Assembly: GCF_000471905.2 (NCBI RefSeq)
Contig: NW_006499973.1
Span: 3,414,225 to 3,478,224, forward strand
Source: Amborella trichopoda
Lineage: Eukaryota > Streptophyta > Magnoliopsida > Amborellales > Amborellaceae
Length of the DNA: 64,000 nucleotides
Reading direction: 5' to 3'
Shown one piece after another: positions 45,801 through 56,552 of the stretch. Below the pieces are notes generated by a model. That model saw only the letters and a list, made by a program, of their open reading frames with translations. It was not told the origin of the DNA and made no database searches. Position 1 is the first letter of the stretch, and each line of letters opens with the position of its first letter. The position numbers were made by a program, and so were the translations under genes.

Positions 45801-47077
45801 TTGATATTCTCTTTATTCATGTTTAAATTCCATAATTGTTGAGGTGAAGACTATTGATTTTGCAAGTTTTTCTAGCAACTTGACTGCATTGTTTGAACGA
45901 TCTGAGATGCAACATTATATAGTCGTGGACAACAAAAAACTTTTAGGCCCCTTTCTTGTTATTGCTAGCATTTTCTTTTAGATTAAAAATGAATTATTCC
46001 CTTGTAAAGATGAAATAAGAAATTTCTAAACCACAATAATTTTGGTCTGCCATTCAAACAACAGCCTATAATAACTGGTTGAGTTGCTCACTTGCACCAC
46101 AATGATTTTGAGACTTCTAATCATCAATTCAGTAACTACATCAGGAGCCAAAAAAAAAAATCTGCCAAGCTGAATGTACCATATATGCTTAAGGCAGTAG
46201 TACAGGCCCATGGGTTCTTCATACAACTGGGCTCATATTAATACATCATGCTTTTAACTAATGAAAATGGAGGAAAAGTTATGTAAGCCCATGGGCTCAT
46301 ACCATAGCAAGCCTGTTGAAAAAATAAGAGTTTATTAAACACCAAAATTTGCATAACATGTTCATCTCATAACCAATGAAAAAGAGTGCATTTGCACTAA
46401 AAATGGGGAAGGTTGAGCTATCATTATTATAATAGTTTTTTTCTTGAATAAAGTATGTGCAATATTTCTGCCTAAAAAAATTCCTCCTGACTTTATATTT
46501 TAGTCAACAGGTTCTGTACATGTAGCATAAGCTTGTTAACTTGAATAGACAGAACTTTGAAGGGGACAACATTCATTTACATCATATCTCAAAAGTGACA
46601 TATCAACATCCAAAAAACCAATAGACGGCTGGCAATAGCCTTTGCTTCTCACTATTGACTCTTAATACAACGCAACAGAAAATAAAAAATTAGAGAACTG
46701 AGAATGTGTTAGCTGCTTCAAAGTCATGAAAGAATAATTGAATTTGAACCACCCAAGAGCTCCAGTTCCAGTTTCAATGGGGATTCAACTATTCAAAATT
46801 CCTTAGGTTCAGAAATTTGCAACTTGAAGTGGAGCCTTCCCAATCAGAAACTATTCAAAATTCCAAATTTGCGGCTTGAAATAGAGACTTCCAAAAATCA
46901 GTGAGGACTTGAAACATACCCCCGAGGTACTTCATTACTCTCTACACATGCAAAGAACAAGATATTTAGTCTTGTCTATCTCTCTGCCTAGAGAGTTAAT
47001 AAATGATAAGGAAGAAAAAGACCAAAAATCATACCACTCTTAAATTGGATTGGATTCAAGCTAGTCACTTTTTCACC
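45801..47077. other. Intergenic DNA, no gene seen
   Basis: No coding features recognised. A small TBP last exon or 3' UTR could lie in the high-coordinate part but could not be identified. Confidence 0.4.
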
Positions 47078-47140
47078 CCTCCTATATTCAGCTAGGACTG
47101 GATATATATTATCGAATGCTGCGTAAGTCTCTTCCCGCCT
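47078..47140 (-). pseudogene. TBP: TBP paralogue exon 8
   Basis: Encodes RREETYAAFDNIYPVLAEYR R, matching [20 protein letters not shown]. Acceptor ATTTTCAG. A GTGAAA after AGG may be the donor to a tiny last exon; without splicing the frame stays open about 30 more codons. Confidence 0.8.
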
Positions 47141-47451
47141 CTGAAAATTTATCAACGGGAAACCAACAGTTAGATCCCATTTCCTTTCTTGCTGCTCTGT
47201 ACCAGAATGAAATGGACTTAAATGGAGTATGGTGCACGGAACTCCAAATAAGCACCATCATCCATTCATGATGACGGCTGGTAAAGATTATCACACCTGG
47301 GTGAATGTCCTTGTCGGGATAATTACTGCTAATCTAATGCCGTCCATCATTGAGATTGGATGGTGAATGCCTTTATGAAGCACTGGGCACCATATTCCCT
47401 TAGATTATGACATGCTCTAAAAAATAGAAAATAGTGGTAAATGTATTAAAC

Positions 47452-47553
47452 CTTGGCTCCACTAATGACTATTTTGCCTGATGCAAATATGAGGATGACT
47501 AACTTTGGTTGCACCATCGGGTAGATCAGATCAGGGAAAAGTTCCGGCTCATA
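47452..47553 (-). pseudogene. TBP: TBP paralogue exon 7
   Basis: Encodes [20 protein letters not shown] then [14 protein letters not shown], 34 codons. Acceptor GATGCAG, donor GTTTAA. The second Phe pair is present. Confidence 0.88.
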
Positions 47554-47902
47554 CTGCATCATTAAACCAAAATGGGAGCATGAAGATCATTTGGATTGAA
47601 TATATATCTTAAAAAACCCAATTATACAATGGATTTTTGACAAATTTCCAATTATACTACAATTCAATGGCCATGGAAAGCCACAATTATACTAGAATCC
47701 AATGGCTGTGGAAAACCATGGCACTTGGGTCACCACCACCCAATGAAAATGGTTGTTGGTGATGAAGCAGGTGGGTCCCACCATTCAATTATCATCATCA
47801 TTGTCCACCATATCAACGATGATGAACCAATGAAATATAATTTTTCCAAAATCCATTGAATTATCACTTTGAATTCAAATTTAATGAAATGAGTGACCAT
47901 AT

Positions 47903-47995
47903 GAATGAGAAACCATCATGAAAATGGCAAAGCCTCTCGAGTTTGATGGGGAATTTGACATCACAGGATCCAACAATATTCTGAATTTTGAAGTC
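47903..47995 (-). pseudogene. TBP: TBP paralogue exon 6, donor damaged
   Basis: Encodes [20 protein letters not shown] then [11 protein letters not shown], 31 codons, the usual length of this exon. It is followed by ATATGG where GTATGG would be expected, a single G-to-A change at the first intron base. The acceptor and first part of the exon lie in an 87-bp tandem duplication. Confidence 0.82.
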
Positions 47996-48138
47996 CTGAG
48001 ATGAACCATAAATATCAATAACTTAATCAAAGAAGTCCTATATTGAATTACAGGATCCAACAATATTATGAATTTTGAAGTCCTGAGATGAACCATAACC
48101 ATCGATAACTTAATCAAAGAAGTTCTATATTGAATTAC
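47965..48138. repeat. 87-bp tandem duplication over the TBP exon 6 boundary
   Basis: Units 47965-48051 and 48052-48138 differ at only a few positions. Both carry the intron end CTCAG and the start of exon 6 (DFKIQ/DFKIH, NIVGSC) on the - strand. Confidence 0.9.
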
Positions 48139-48259
48139 TGTCTGGAACCCCACACAAACTCATGCAGGTTCTCTAGAAATTTGGAAGAACAGCGACCCCA
48201 AACCATTTATTTGTAACAATTTTACCTTAAGTCATGTAACATGCATGTTTTGAAGGGAA

Positions 48260-48615
48260 AATATTATGTAAGACCGAGGCCTTTTAAAGTTGTGGCTCAT
48301 ATCTCGATGGAGATACAGTTCTGGTTCCAAAAAAACCCTCTTAACTGCTCACATTGACCTTAACAATTAAAACATGGAATACAAACTCTAACAACTATCC
48401 AGACCACCCATGTTTAAGTATTCATAAATCCGCCTAATCTACAACACTTTTGGAGCTTTAAATTTCACAACTGGAAGTAGAAATAAAATTTTAAGCTATC
48501 ATAAAGGTTTGTGGCACTAGAACTGCATTTTTCGAAGGGGTTCTGAACTGCTGCTTTGACGAATATCATAAAACCACAACCTTGTGCTAACCACACCCAT
48601 TTTTAAAAGAATTAT
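48260..48615. repeat. Diverged family A-like element in TBP intron
   Basis: Words in family A order occur: CTCATATCTCGATGGAGATA, CCAGACCACCCATGTTTAAG, TAGAAATAAAATTTTAAGC. The right end is AAAACCACAACCTTG. Much more diverged than copies 1-3. Confidence 0.4.
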
Positions 48616-48780
48616 AGCACTTGTAGTCAATTATGCAAAAAGAAAAGCATTAAAAAATTTCAGAATTTCAAAGTTTGGATTTACATAAGTTGTGTGGGTT
48701 CACAGGAAACCTTTTATATTTTTACATGGAAAAAATGTGGCAACATCAACTACAAGGACTTTGCGTGGAACAAGTAATAC

Positions 48781-48825
48781 CTTGAACTGAACGGGAAAAC
48801 CCATCTTTTGGAGGATTCGACTAAA
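48781..48825 (-). pseudogene. TBP: TBP paralogue exon 5
   Basis: Encodes FSRILQKMGFPVQFK, 15 codons, matching the TBP YARIVQKLGFPAKFK block. Acceptor CTTGCAG, donor GTATTA. Confidence 0.85.
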
Positions 48826-48919
48826 CTGCAAGAATGAAGAACACAGGTGTCTCAACTTTCATTTTGACATAGCTAGAAATGGATGCCTCCGATAAACAAC
48901 AAGAATATAAAAGCAGTGT

Positions 48920-49130
48920 TTGAAACTTGACTTGGCCAAGGTCCTTAGCCCCAGTCAGAGTCTAAACTCAGCTGAGTTAAACCACTCAATGCAGTTGACT
49001 CTCAATAAAAGGTATAGAGGAAATCTCTAGGCTCAACCAGACTCGCCAAGTTGCTGGGGTTACTCATTTAGACCCATCACCCAGAAGGGTCCTCATGACT
49101 TGGGAAAGTTCGAATCCAATTCAGTGATTA
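48920..49130. repeat. Family E repeat fragment in TBP intron
   Basis: GACTTGGCCAAGGTCC, CAGTCAGAGTCTAAACTCAG and CCAGACTCGCCAAGTTGC resemble the CCGAGT-type arms at 52078 and 57686. Confidence 0.4.
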
Positions 49131-49211
49131 AAAAAATCACTAAAGGAAACAATTCCGATAAAAGTAAGTAAAATAATTACATCAAATCCCATTATGATCT
49201 ATGGTACTTGC

Positions 49212-49262
49212 CTTCCTTGCTGCAAGCTTGGATTCTCATTCACTCTTTGCTCCTGTGCACAC
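49212..49262 (-). pseudogene. TBP: TBP paralogue exon 4, with in-frame TGA
   Basis: Encodes VCTGAKSE, then TGA, then ESKLAARK. Acceptor ATATTCAG; the donor is GCAAGT, a non-canonical GC form that plants do use at low frequency. The stop falls where other TBPs have a polar residue. Confidence 0.85.
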
Positions 49263-49951
49263 CTGAATATTCAGCAAAAAAATTGATGTAGTGAGAATAA
49301 AAATCTTAAAAGGGAGATAGCGGTAACCATTAATCGAAATCCAGAGCTCTCAAACTCGAAAGTTCCATACCAATTTCAATAAAAATTCCAACCTTCTCAC
49401 TAATGGATCTCGACAACTAGTTTTAATCAAATAAATTTCTAAACTGTAACTTGAGAACAAAATCAGCAACAAAGCCCTGATCAATCCCTAATCATAACCC
49501 CAACTACTTCCAAAGTTCGAGACTAGTGCAAACATCATGTTAGTGCTTCACACCTTTAGGCACAAGATACACTTAGTAGAAAATGAGATATCAATCAACA
49601 AGCAAAGCACTTTCTATTTTAACATTTTATCAGAAAGTAAAACTAATACAGTACAAGCACAACGTTCGACTTGCCCATTACTGATATCATCCTATTCTAA
49701 GGATATTTGTTTTTTGGGTGAATAAGCAGCCAAAAGTTAAAAGAAAGAAACCACAATATCAGTTGACTTTAGCAAGTAAACATTCATCTTGAATAATAAA
49801 AGCACCTTTCATAAATTACAAATAATGGTTAAATCAAAACAAATAGCAGGAACGTCTCATGATACAGTATTATAAGTGGCAGGGTGCCACGATCACCCGT
49901 TTAGCACTGATTCATATAAATTAAAAGAAAGAGATAGGATATCATACTTAC

Positions 49952-50023
49952 CATTTTCCCAGAAGCGAATATTAATGCTGTGGTTTTTGACTGTCTTATT
50001 CGCATGATACAAGCTGCAAAACG
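49952..50023 (-). pseudogene. TBP: TBP paralogue exon 3
   Basis: Encodes RFAACIMRIRQSKTTALIFA then SGKM, 24 codons. Acceptor TTCGTAG, donor GTAAGT. Both Phe of the first DNA-bending pair are present. Confidence 0.88.
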
Positions 50024-50142
50024 CTACGAAGCACAAGAGCATAAAAACATATGAAAAAGGAAGCACTTCACAAGAACTCAGGTATTAGCAGGGAGCTTTG
50101 AGGACCTGAAAAATTAACTCTATAATGGATCACTTTATATAC

Positions 50143-50230
50143 CTTGGAATTGTACTCAGCATTGCAGGCCCGCAATGCTATGGCCTTAAGGTCCAACTTG
50201 CAATCCAAGTTCAGTGATGCGACGACATTC
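50143..50230 (-). pseudogene. TBP: TBP paralogue exon 2
   Basis: Completes Gln, then NVVASLNLDCKLDLKAIALR and ACNAEYNSK. Acceptor AAATATAG, donor GTATAT. NLDCKLDLKAIAL is diagnostic of TBP. Confidence 0.88.
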
Positions 50231-50574
50231 CTATATTTGAAATTAAATAGGCATCCATTTAGAAGATTTATTTCTGGAAAATTTAAGTTTAGATTTCAAT
50301 GCAATAAAGAACCAAGAAGATCACAAGTAGCTGTTAAAATGGATAAAGTAGATTGAGTTCCACTCTGAGATATTTGTCCTTTAACTAGGTATTTATTTAA
50401 TCAACTAAGGATCCAACTTATAGATCCTCCCTTATGAAAAAGAATAAAAGAAAAAAGGAATCCAATTTCTAGCAACCAAATGAATTGGGAAGTATAATAA
50501 AAAATGTTTACAATGTAATCATACTCACAAACCAACTTAGGTACATTGCATTAACTGTTTATAATTGTTTATGT

Positions 50575-50812
50575 AGGGATTGTACAGTATATAACCATTT
50601 ACCTTTGGTACAAGAAGGTCACAACTTGCCTTAACTATCATATGTGAAATAGGGTAGCTAGGAATATTTCATTTATTCACACAAAGCCCAAGAAAATTAT
50701 CTTCGACTTTTGAGTATTGGCAAAGGCACACCTCCAGCCACCGGATTTCACATTTAATAGTTATAGCCAATTGTGCCCTTTTCGGACCAAAGGTAGATGT
50801 ATTGTATACTTT
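50575..50812. repeat. Family C inverted-repeat MITE in TBP intron 1
   Basis: Left GATTGTACAGTATATAACC and ATTTACCTTTGGTAC; right GGACCAAAGGTAGATG and TTGTATACTTTCCC, inverted. Contains AGCCCAAGAAAATTATCTTC in the centre. Confidence 0.65.
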
Positions 50813-51189
50813 CCCATTTCTTTATTACCTTTCAGGATGCAACATAAATTGTATAGGCACATTAGTTGAAAAGTACATAACGTAAGTCCATTGAAGAATT
50901 GGTTGCAAGGGAGATTGATAGACTATAAAAATGGGTAAGTTAGATTAAAATTCTTTTGAAGAACTCTATAAGATTATTTCTTGTCAGACTTGGAGTATTC
51001 GGACAAGTGTTAGCTTGGGCCCTTGGAGAGTTGGATCCCGAGTCTAACTTCCAAACATTGGAGAAACCAATCACACGAACACCTTGAGTTAACATGAGTT
51101 AAAATAGAGAATAAAAAGCCATTGAGACAACAGTATCCTATCAGATTGGAGTCTAAACAAGAGTAAAGACGTCGAAGGGGGAGACGTAC

Positions 51190-51266
51190 TGAATGGTGGG
51201 TTCTAAGCCAAGAGGACGCCAAGAGAGATCCACAAGTCGTTGTTCCTCCACAATGTTATAAGCCAT
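51190..51266 (-). pseudogene. TBP: TBP paralogue exon 1
   Basis: ATG at 51266-51264 encodes MAYNIVEEQRLVDLSWRPLG, then LEPTI plus CA of a split Gln. The donor GTACGT lies at 51189-51184. VDLS and PTIQ anchor it to the TBP N-terminus. Confidence 0.75.
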
Positions 51267-51984
51267 TGTCATACAATTAAACTTCCAAAATCAGGCACCA
51301 ATAGAAAGCTCCCTTTTCCAAAGCTGAAAAAAAAAAACCAGCAAAAAAAGATCAACAGATTGCAAGTTTCAAAGATTTCTCACATGCTAATCTGACAGAT
51401 TTATTCAAACCAATGGAACAATGACTCTAGAATTAATCCCTCATTTCAATGGATAAAGCACATGGAATTGTTTGAACTTCAAAGAAAACCATGGCACTTA
51501 CACCTCTAAAGTCAGGCAAAGCTAAAGCCCATGACAGCAACTAAGGTACACTCACAGAAAGTTAGAACGGCTGCCTATCATAACTAACTTTTGAACAACC
51601 TAAGATGGTAAAGATTGATTAGACTATTTTTTGTTTCCGTATATGACAAGAAAAATGCATATCACAAACTAAGAAGTCTATCCCTTCATCATTTGGCCAT
51701 CAAGTAAATAGAATATTAAGGTATCAGGGCATTTCCCTTAAGGTCATGGAGACTCTTTTACCCATGTTATCCAGCACAACATCCAGCAGACACCTTATTT
51801 CCTCTATGTATTAAGTTCATCTTTGTCCAATCTCTAATACATATAATTTGAACTCTCATCCCTATTGTGCAAAACATATCTACCTATAATTGATTCATTT
51901 AGTTGAGAACTGTTCCTTCAATAACACTTGATTGAGATGCCCCTCTAATGTTCAGAACTCCAATACCCATATAATCTCTATGTG
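51267..51984. other. Upstream of the TBP paralogue, no promoter recognised
   Basis: No convincing TATA box was found in the first few hundred bases on the - strand side. No other gene is seen. Confidence 0.4.
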
Positions 51985-52620
51985 CTTGTGGGGAACAATA
52001 GTTGTTTGATCAAAGATCAGATGGTTGAGAACCAAGAGGAAATTAACCAACAACAATACGCCTTAACCGATAATGATCTGCATTCTAAAACTTGGCTCAA
52101 GCCCCGGACTGAATTTGTGGCTGGAGCCTAGTTACTCAGCCGAGTCCACTCAAACTCAGCTCGCAACTCTAAAATTGGCCAAAAAATTCCAAAAAACTTG
52201 CAAAATATTACTAAAAAAAATTTAAAAAGAGAAAAAATCTAAAATAAGTACTATATATTAGAGTACAATACTTTTTATATTTTTAAATAATCTTAATAAT
52301 TATTTTTGGTTTTACTACAAACAAATGAAACCAAATTCCTTTGTTTAATAAGATTTTTAAGACTTGAAAACTGTAAGTACAAATTTTATGCTTAGCATAA
52401 AAATAATTTATGACTAATTTCTAGTATTTTTAAAAAGGTTAATCATTTAAAATACCTTATGACTAATTTTCAAATTTAGATGTGTGCCTTACTTCAGGAC
52501 GCCTTACGTAAACCTCACCTTTTTTCTTCTTATATCCATTGATCAATTGCAGGGTTATTCAACATGGGGACAGCGTTTTTAGATTGATTCTTGTGGTGCA
52601 CTTTAATTATAGAATAATAT
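51985..52620. repeat. Dispersed direct repeat F, copy 1
   Basis: GGGAACAATAGTTGTTTGAT, CAAAGATCAGATGGTTG, CCGAGTCCACTC, AAAATTGGCC, an AT-rich middle, AAAATACCTTATGAC and TTTTCAAATTTAGA recur in the same order at 57585-58330. Confidence 0.75.
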
Positions 52621-53159
52621 AAAATTAACATCTTCTATAATTTTTTTTTAAAAATATTGTTTACCATAAATAAAATTTCCAGAAATCCCAAATATTAAAT
52701 AATTTTTTTTTTTTAAAAAATATATATATAGGAGGGGCTTATATACCGTCGTACAATTAGGTCAGTCGTAATTTGATGGGTTAGTTTTGTCCTACTTTAT
52801 TCCCATATGAATCGATGATCTAGATTAGAAATCGCCGAGTTTTAAATCACTGATATACCTTAGTCAGGCCGTAGGTTGTCCAAGTTGGCATGACAGATAT
52901 TTAAATGGAGTAATGAAATTGTTTGAAATAGATTGATAGGAGTAGTGATTATCGGGATGTCGATTTTGGTTTTTTTTTCAATTTTTTGAGCAGATCTTCT
53001 ATTTGACAGTAGTCGATACAAATGGAGTTTCCACCATCTCCTTAAGCAAGAATTTCTCTCTCCTCTCTCTCATAACTCATAGGCCTCCGTCACTCTCTTG
53101 CAATACAAAGACATCCTCTCTCTAAACAAGCTGCGATATAATAGTATAGAAAGTTATAA

Positions 53160-53590
53160 TTTATAAATTATTTTATCCTCAAGTAGGATGGGAGTTTTTC
53201 TAAGACTAAATACCCATGTATAAATTTTGGAATTTGAGATATTTTCGATTTTTAAATATTTAAAAATTGAGATATTTTTTCCCTCTAAAATTTTTTAAAT
53301 GGTTGCAGTGTCTAAATTTTTTGAAATAATTACTCTGTAAAACTTAAAATTTGATTAAATTCTCTCTCTAAAATGTATTAATTATTCCTCTATCTAAAGA
53401 TTCTTTTATCTATAAAAATTCAATTTTAAGATTGTTTCTCTCTCTAAAAATTTTGAAAAATCTCCGTCTAAAATTTGAATTTTGAGATAGTTTCTTTCTC
53501 TAAAAATTTTTAGATAGATTCTCTCTAAAAACTATGAGATAATTTTCCATCTAAAACTTGAAATTTCATACAATTTCGCTCTTGAAAATC
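53160..53590. repeat. Degenerate short-unit repeat (CTCTCTAAAA type)
   Basis: Units of roughly 40-50 bp built from TCTCTCTAAAATTTTGA and GAGATAGTTT words, repeated about nine times with much divergence. Confidence 0.6.
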
Positions 53591-53908
53591 ATCCATATTT
53601 AACAAGCACCAACAAAACGATGAACTAAATGAGAAGCCAAGAATTGTTGTCAACTTTTTCAAGAAAAAAGCAAAAAACAAGAAGCCAAGGATTTGGGAGA
53701 ATTAAGAAAAAAAAGAAACTAAAGACATTGCTACAAGCTTACCTAGACAGAACTGAGAAAAACCAGGGCAGACGTATTTCTCTCTCTCTTTCGAATTACT
53801 CAGATTTCTTTCTCTTTCTCTCTAACACTCCCTCAAAATGGTCCGCTGAAAATAAAAGAGTGAATTACGTAATTTATAAGCCGTTGTCTTAGGTTTTAAA
53901 GATAATAG
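53585..53908. repeat. Dispersed direct repeat G, copy 1
   Basis: CATATTTAACAAGCACCAAC, GAAGCCAAGAATTGTTGTCA, AAAACCAGGGCAGACGTATT and AATTTATAAGCCGTTGTC recur in order at 54846-55205. Confidence 0.75.
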
Positions 53909-53951
53909 AATGTTCTAAAGACAATATAATTTGGAAGAGGAAGAGTTAAAT

Positions 53952-54032
53952 AATTAAAATAGGATTTAAATTTTAGAAAATTAAAATAAGATTTAAATTT
54001 CAGAAAATTAAAATAGGATTCAAATTTTAGAA
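53952..54032. repeat. 27-bp tandem repeat, three units
   Basis: AATTAAAATAGGATTTAAAT plus TTTAGAA, three times with one or two differences per unit. A partial fourth unit follows. Confidence 0.9.
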
Positions 54033-54845
54033 AATTAAATACCCAAATAATCTGGGATTTTATTTTTAGAAAATTAAAGTTCCATTTTTTTGGGTTTTTA
54101 TTTTCCATTAGAAAATAATAAAAAATATAAAAATAAAATAAAGGAAGCAACACAAAATAAAACTAAAAGTAACTTTAAAAGGTCCAAATATGCTTAAAGA
54201 AAAACAAGGAAAAATAGATCTAGACAAATTTGATAAATAGTTGTGGATAGCAAAGAATAGAAAGTGCTTTGGCCATGGATACTTATTTTTACTTTTTCTT
54301 TTTCTTTTTATATTATTACTAAAATTCCCCCATCAGAAATTGATTATTCAAAATCCATTTTTTACTACTTTTTTAAACTCATTAAGATGTGTTTTGTTTA
54401 ATTTTACTTTTAACTTATTTTCCTACTTCTAGGGCTTTTTTATATTTTTTAATATTTTTTTCACTTTATCGAGACCCGGCCCGACTCGGTTCAAGTAACT
54501 TTGACTCGACCTGAGTTACTCGGCTCAGACATGGGTCAAGTCCCGTCCTTGAGTCTTGGTTTTGAACATTGATATTGACAAACCCTTTTACTTTATGTTA
54601 AGTGAAAAATTAACCAACTAATAAATGAAAAATTAACAAAAAAAATGAAAAGAAAAACTACAAATACAATGCACTTAAATCGTTATCTAAGCGAAAATGC
54701 AATAAAAGAAGAATCTAAACTTGTTGTTACTCTAAACTTCTATTGCATAACTTGAGAAAGATCCGAAAGACTTAACAGAAGGGGTTGTTGACTGCATAAG
54801 AGCAAATGAGAGTATGAGACCCCTAAAGCATGGAATACATTGAAT

Positions 54846-55205
54846 AAAAATATTCATATTTAACAAGAACCAACAAAAAAGATGAACTGACTAAGAAGCC
54901 AAGAACTATTGTCAACTTTCTAACAAAAAAAGAAAAAAAAAACAGACACCAACGATTTACCGTTGAAGAGAAGAAGAAGAAAAAGACTGAAATCACACAA
55001 AAAAAAGGAAAGAAAAAAAGAAAAAAAGAAAAAAAAAAAAGCTTGCCTTCTCTGGTGAAAACCAGGGCACGTATTTCTCTCCCTCAACTTGCTTCTTTAT
55101 TTCTCTTTCTCTCTCTAACTCTCCCTCAAAACGCTCAGGTGAAAGGAAATAAAAGGGTAATATGTCTTAATTTATAAGTTGTTGTCATAAGATCTAAAGA
55201 ATTTA
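54846..55205. repeat. Dispersed direct repeat G, copy 2
   Basis: As copy 1 (53585), but with expanded A/G-rich runs at 54920-55040. Confidence 0.75.
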
Positions 55206-55210
55206 TTAGG

Positions 55211-55445
55211 GTTTATCATACAAGAAAATTAACGACCCAATCAATGTAGGATTTAGGGTTTAGTTTAACTAGACCCTATTGATCAGGAATTTTAGGATGC
55301 AATTATTTCTTCTTGATTTAGATAAGATTTGGACAAAAGCTTTATCGTCAAAGAAAATTAAAGACCCAATAAATCTAAGATTTAGGGTTTACCCAATCGA
55401 TTAGGGCTTAGGATGCAATCTTTTCTTCTTGGATAAGATTTGCAC
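55211..55445. repeat. Tandem duplication of about 120 bp
   Basis: AAGAAAATTAACGACCCAAT, GATTTAGGGTTTA, TAGGATGCAATTATTTCTTC and TAAGATTTG occur twice in order; the second copy lacks about 25 bp. Confidence 0.7.
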
Positions 55446-56319
55446 CGTTTTTATTCGGTTTTTCGTTAGTTTATATTAAGAGATGGCCTTCTATGTGATA
55501 CGTGGCTCTTGGTCTCAGTCATAAGATCTGAATAGATGGCTGAGATGGCTTGAGTCACAATGTAACAAGCTAGTATTTAACCGTCAGATCTTGATCTAAC
55601 GGCTCATAGTGTTTTATTTTTTATTTTTATTTTTATTTTATAGATAATTTTGAAGCTACATTTGGGGCATCCATAGATCTAACAAGGACGCATATGATAA
55701 AAATATTATCAAAATATTTTTGGTGATGAAAAATTACCAAAATACTTCTGAAAATTGCAAAGGCATTTTAGTTATTTATTTTTACATAATTTTTATTTTT
55801 TATAGGTTCGCCTTAATTTTCTGATGGGATGCCCAAAATTTTATCAAAAATGTTGTGGATAAAACACAAAAATAAAATAGTATTTGACATGACATTATGG
55901 TATTAATAGTCGTGACCGTTCAATTTAGATTGAACGGCTAAGAAGTGGGGTTGCATGTAACTTATATATTGTTGGGTTCACATAGAATCATTTCCCTTAT
56001 GTTAATACTTCCAACTTCAAAGTGTAAATATTTTCTAGCAAAAAAAATAGAACCCAATTTTTCTTTTGATATACATAAATATATCGTACAAACTCCTGAA
56101 ATTTCTAAAATCTACATAAACAATTTAAGGAAACTCATGGAAAAATCCTACATAAATATCAAAATTCTATAAAAAATTGATTTTAAGGTAGTCAGCATTA
56201 TGAGGATCCAAGAATCACTTAATTCTAAAATACAATTTGAAAGTTATAAACACAAATTTTTTGAAATTTTTTGCTTTAATCCCTTCTACAATGCGAACCA
56301 TGTCATGCACTATTGTTTA
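55446..56319. other. Intergenic DNA, no gene seen
   Basis: AT-rich, no coding family recognised. Confidence 0.4.
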
Positions 56320-56552
56320 GGGATTGTATAAAATGAGACCATTTACCTTCGGTACGAGGTAGTCACAATTATTTACAACCATCCGATGTGAAATTTGATA
56401 CTTTAGGTACATAACTAAGTTCGAAAAAAATTCTTTTGAAGTTTGAGCTTGGTCAATAGAATAAATGCAACCACCCAATTTCACATCCAATGGTCAAGAC
56501 TAATTGTCACCACCTTGTCCCAAAAATAAATGGTTTCATTCTATACTTTTTC
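56320..56552. repeat. Family C inverted-repeat MITE, best copy
   Basis: Left GATTGTATAAAATGAGACC, ATTTACCTTCGGTAC, TAGTCACAATTATTTACAAC and CATCCGATGTGAAATTT. Right AATTTCACATCCAATGG, TAATTGTCACCACCTTG and AAATAAATGGTTTCATTC, inverted. Confidence 0.75.

Larger units (their letters stand above)
47078..51266 (-). pseudogene. TBP: TATA-binding protein (TBP) paralogue, eight exons, probable pseudogene
   Basis: Exons, 5' to 3': 51266-51190, 50230-50143, 50023-49952, 49262-49212, 48825-48781, 47995-47903, 47553-47452, 47140-47078. Exons 1-5 total 333 bp in one frame. The product spans the TBP N-terminus (VDLSWRPLGLEPTIQ), both halves of the saddle and AFDNIYPVLAEYRR near the end. TBP binds the TATA element and nucleates the pre-initiation complex. 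The four DNA-kinking Phe positions are kept ([30 protein letters not shown]). Lesions: TGA at codon 9 of exon 4 (49238-49236), an AT in place of the GT donor after exon 6, a GC donor after exon 4, and no clear final short exon. Substitutions such as LIYPMVQPK for the usual LIYRMKQPK mark divergence. Retained introns show it is a gene duplicate, not a retrocopy. Expression of a truncated or read-through form cannot be excluded. Confidence 0.85.
52078..54566. repeat. Family E element with inverted CCGAGT arms (about 2.5 kb)
   Basis: Left arm AAAACTTGGCTCAAG, TAGTTACTCAGCCGAGTC. The right arm read on the other strand is AAAACCAAGACTCAAGGACG, GAGCCGAGTAACTCAGG and TCGAGTC. Arms of about 75 bp. 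No coding sequence inside. The element definition is inference from the arms. Confidence 0.45.

Noticed and set aside
50144..50356. 70-codon + strand frame
   Set aside because: Antisense of TBP exon 2, with a non-ATG start.
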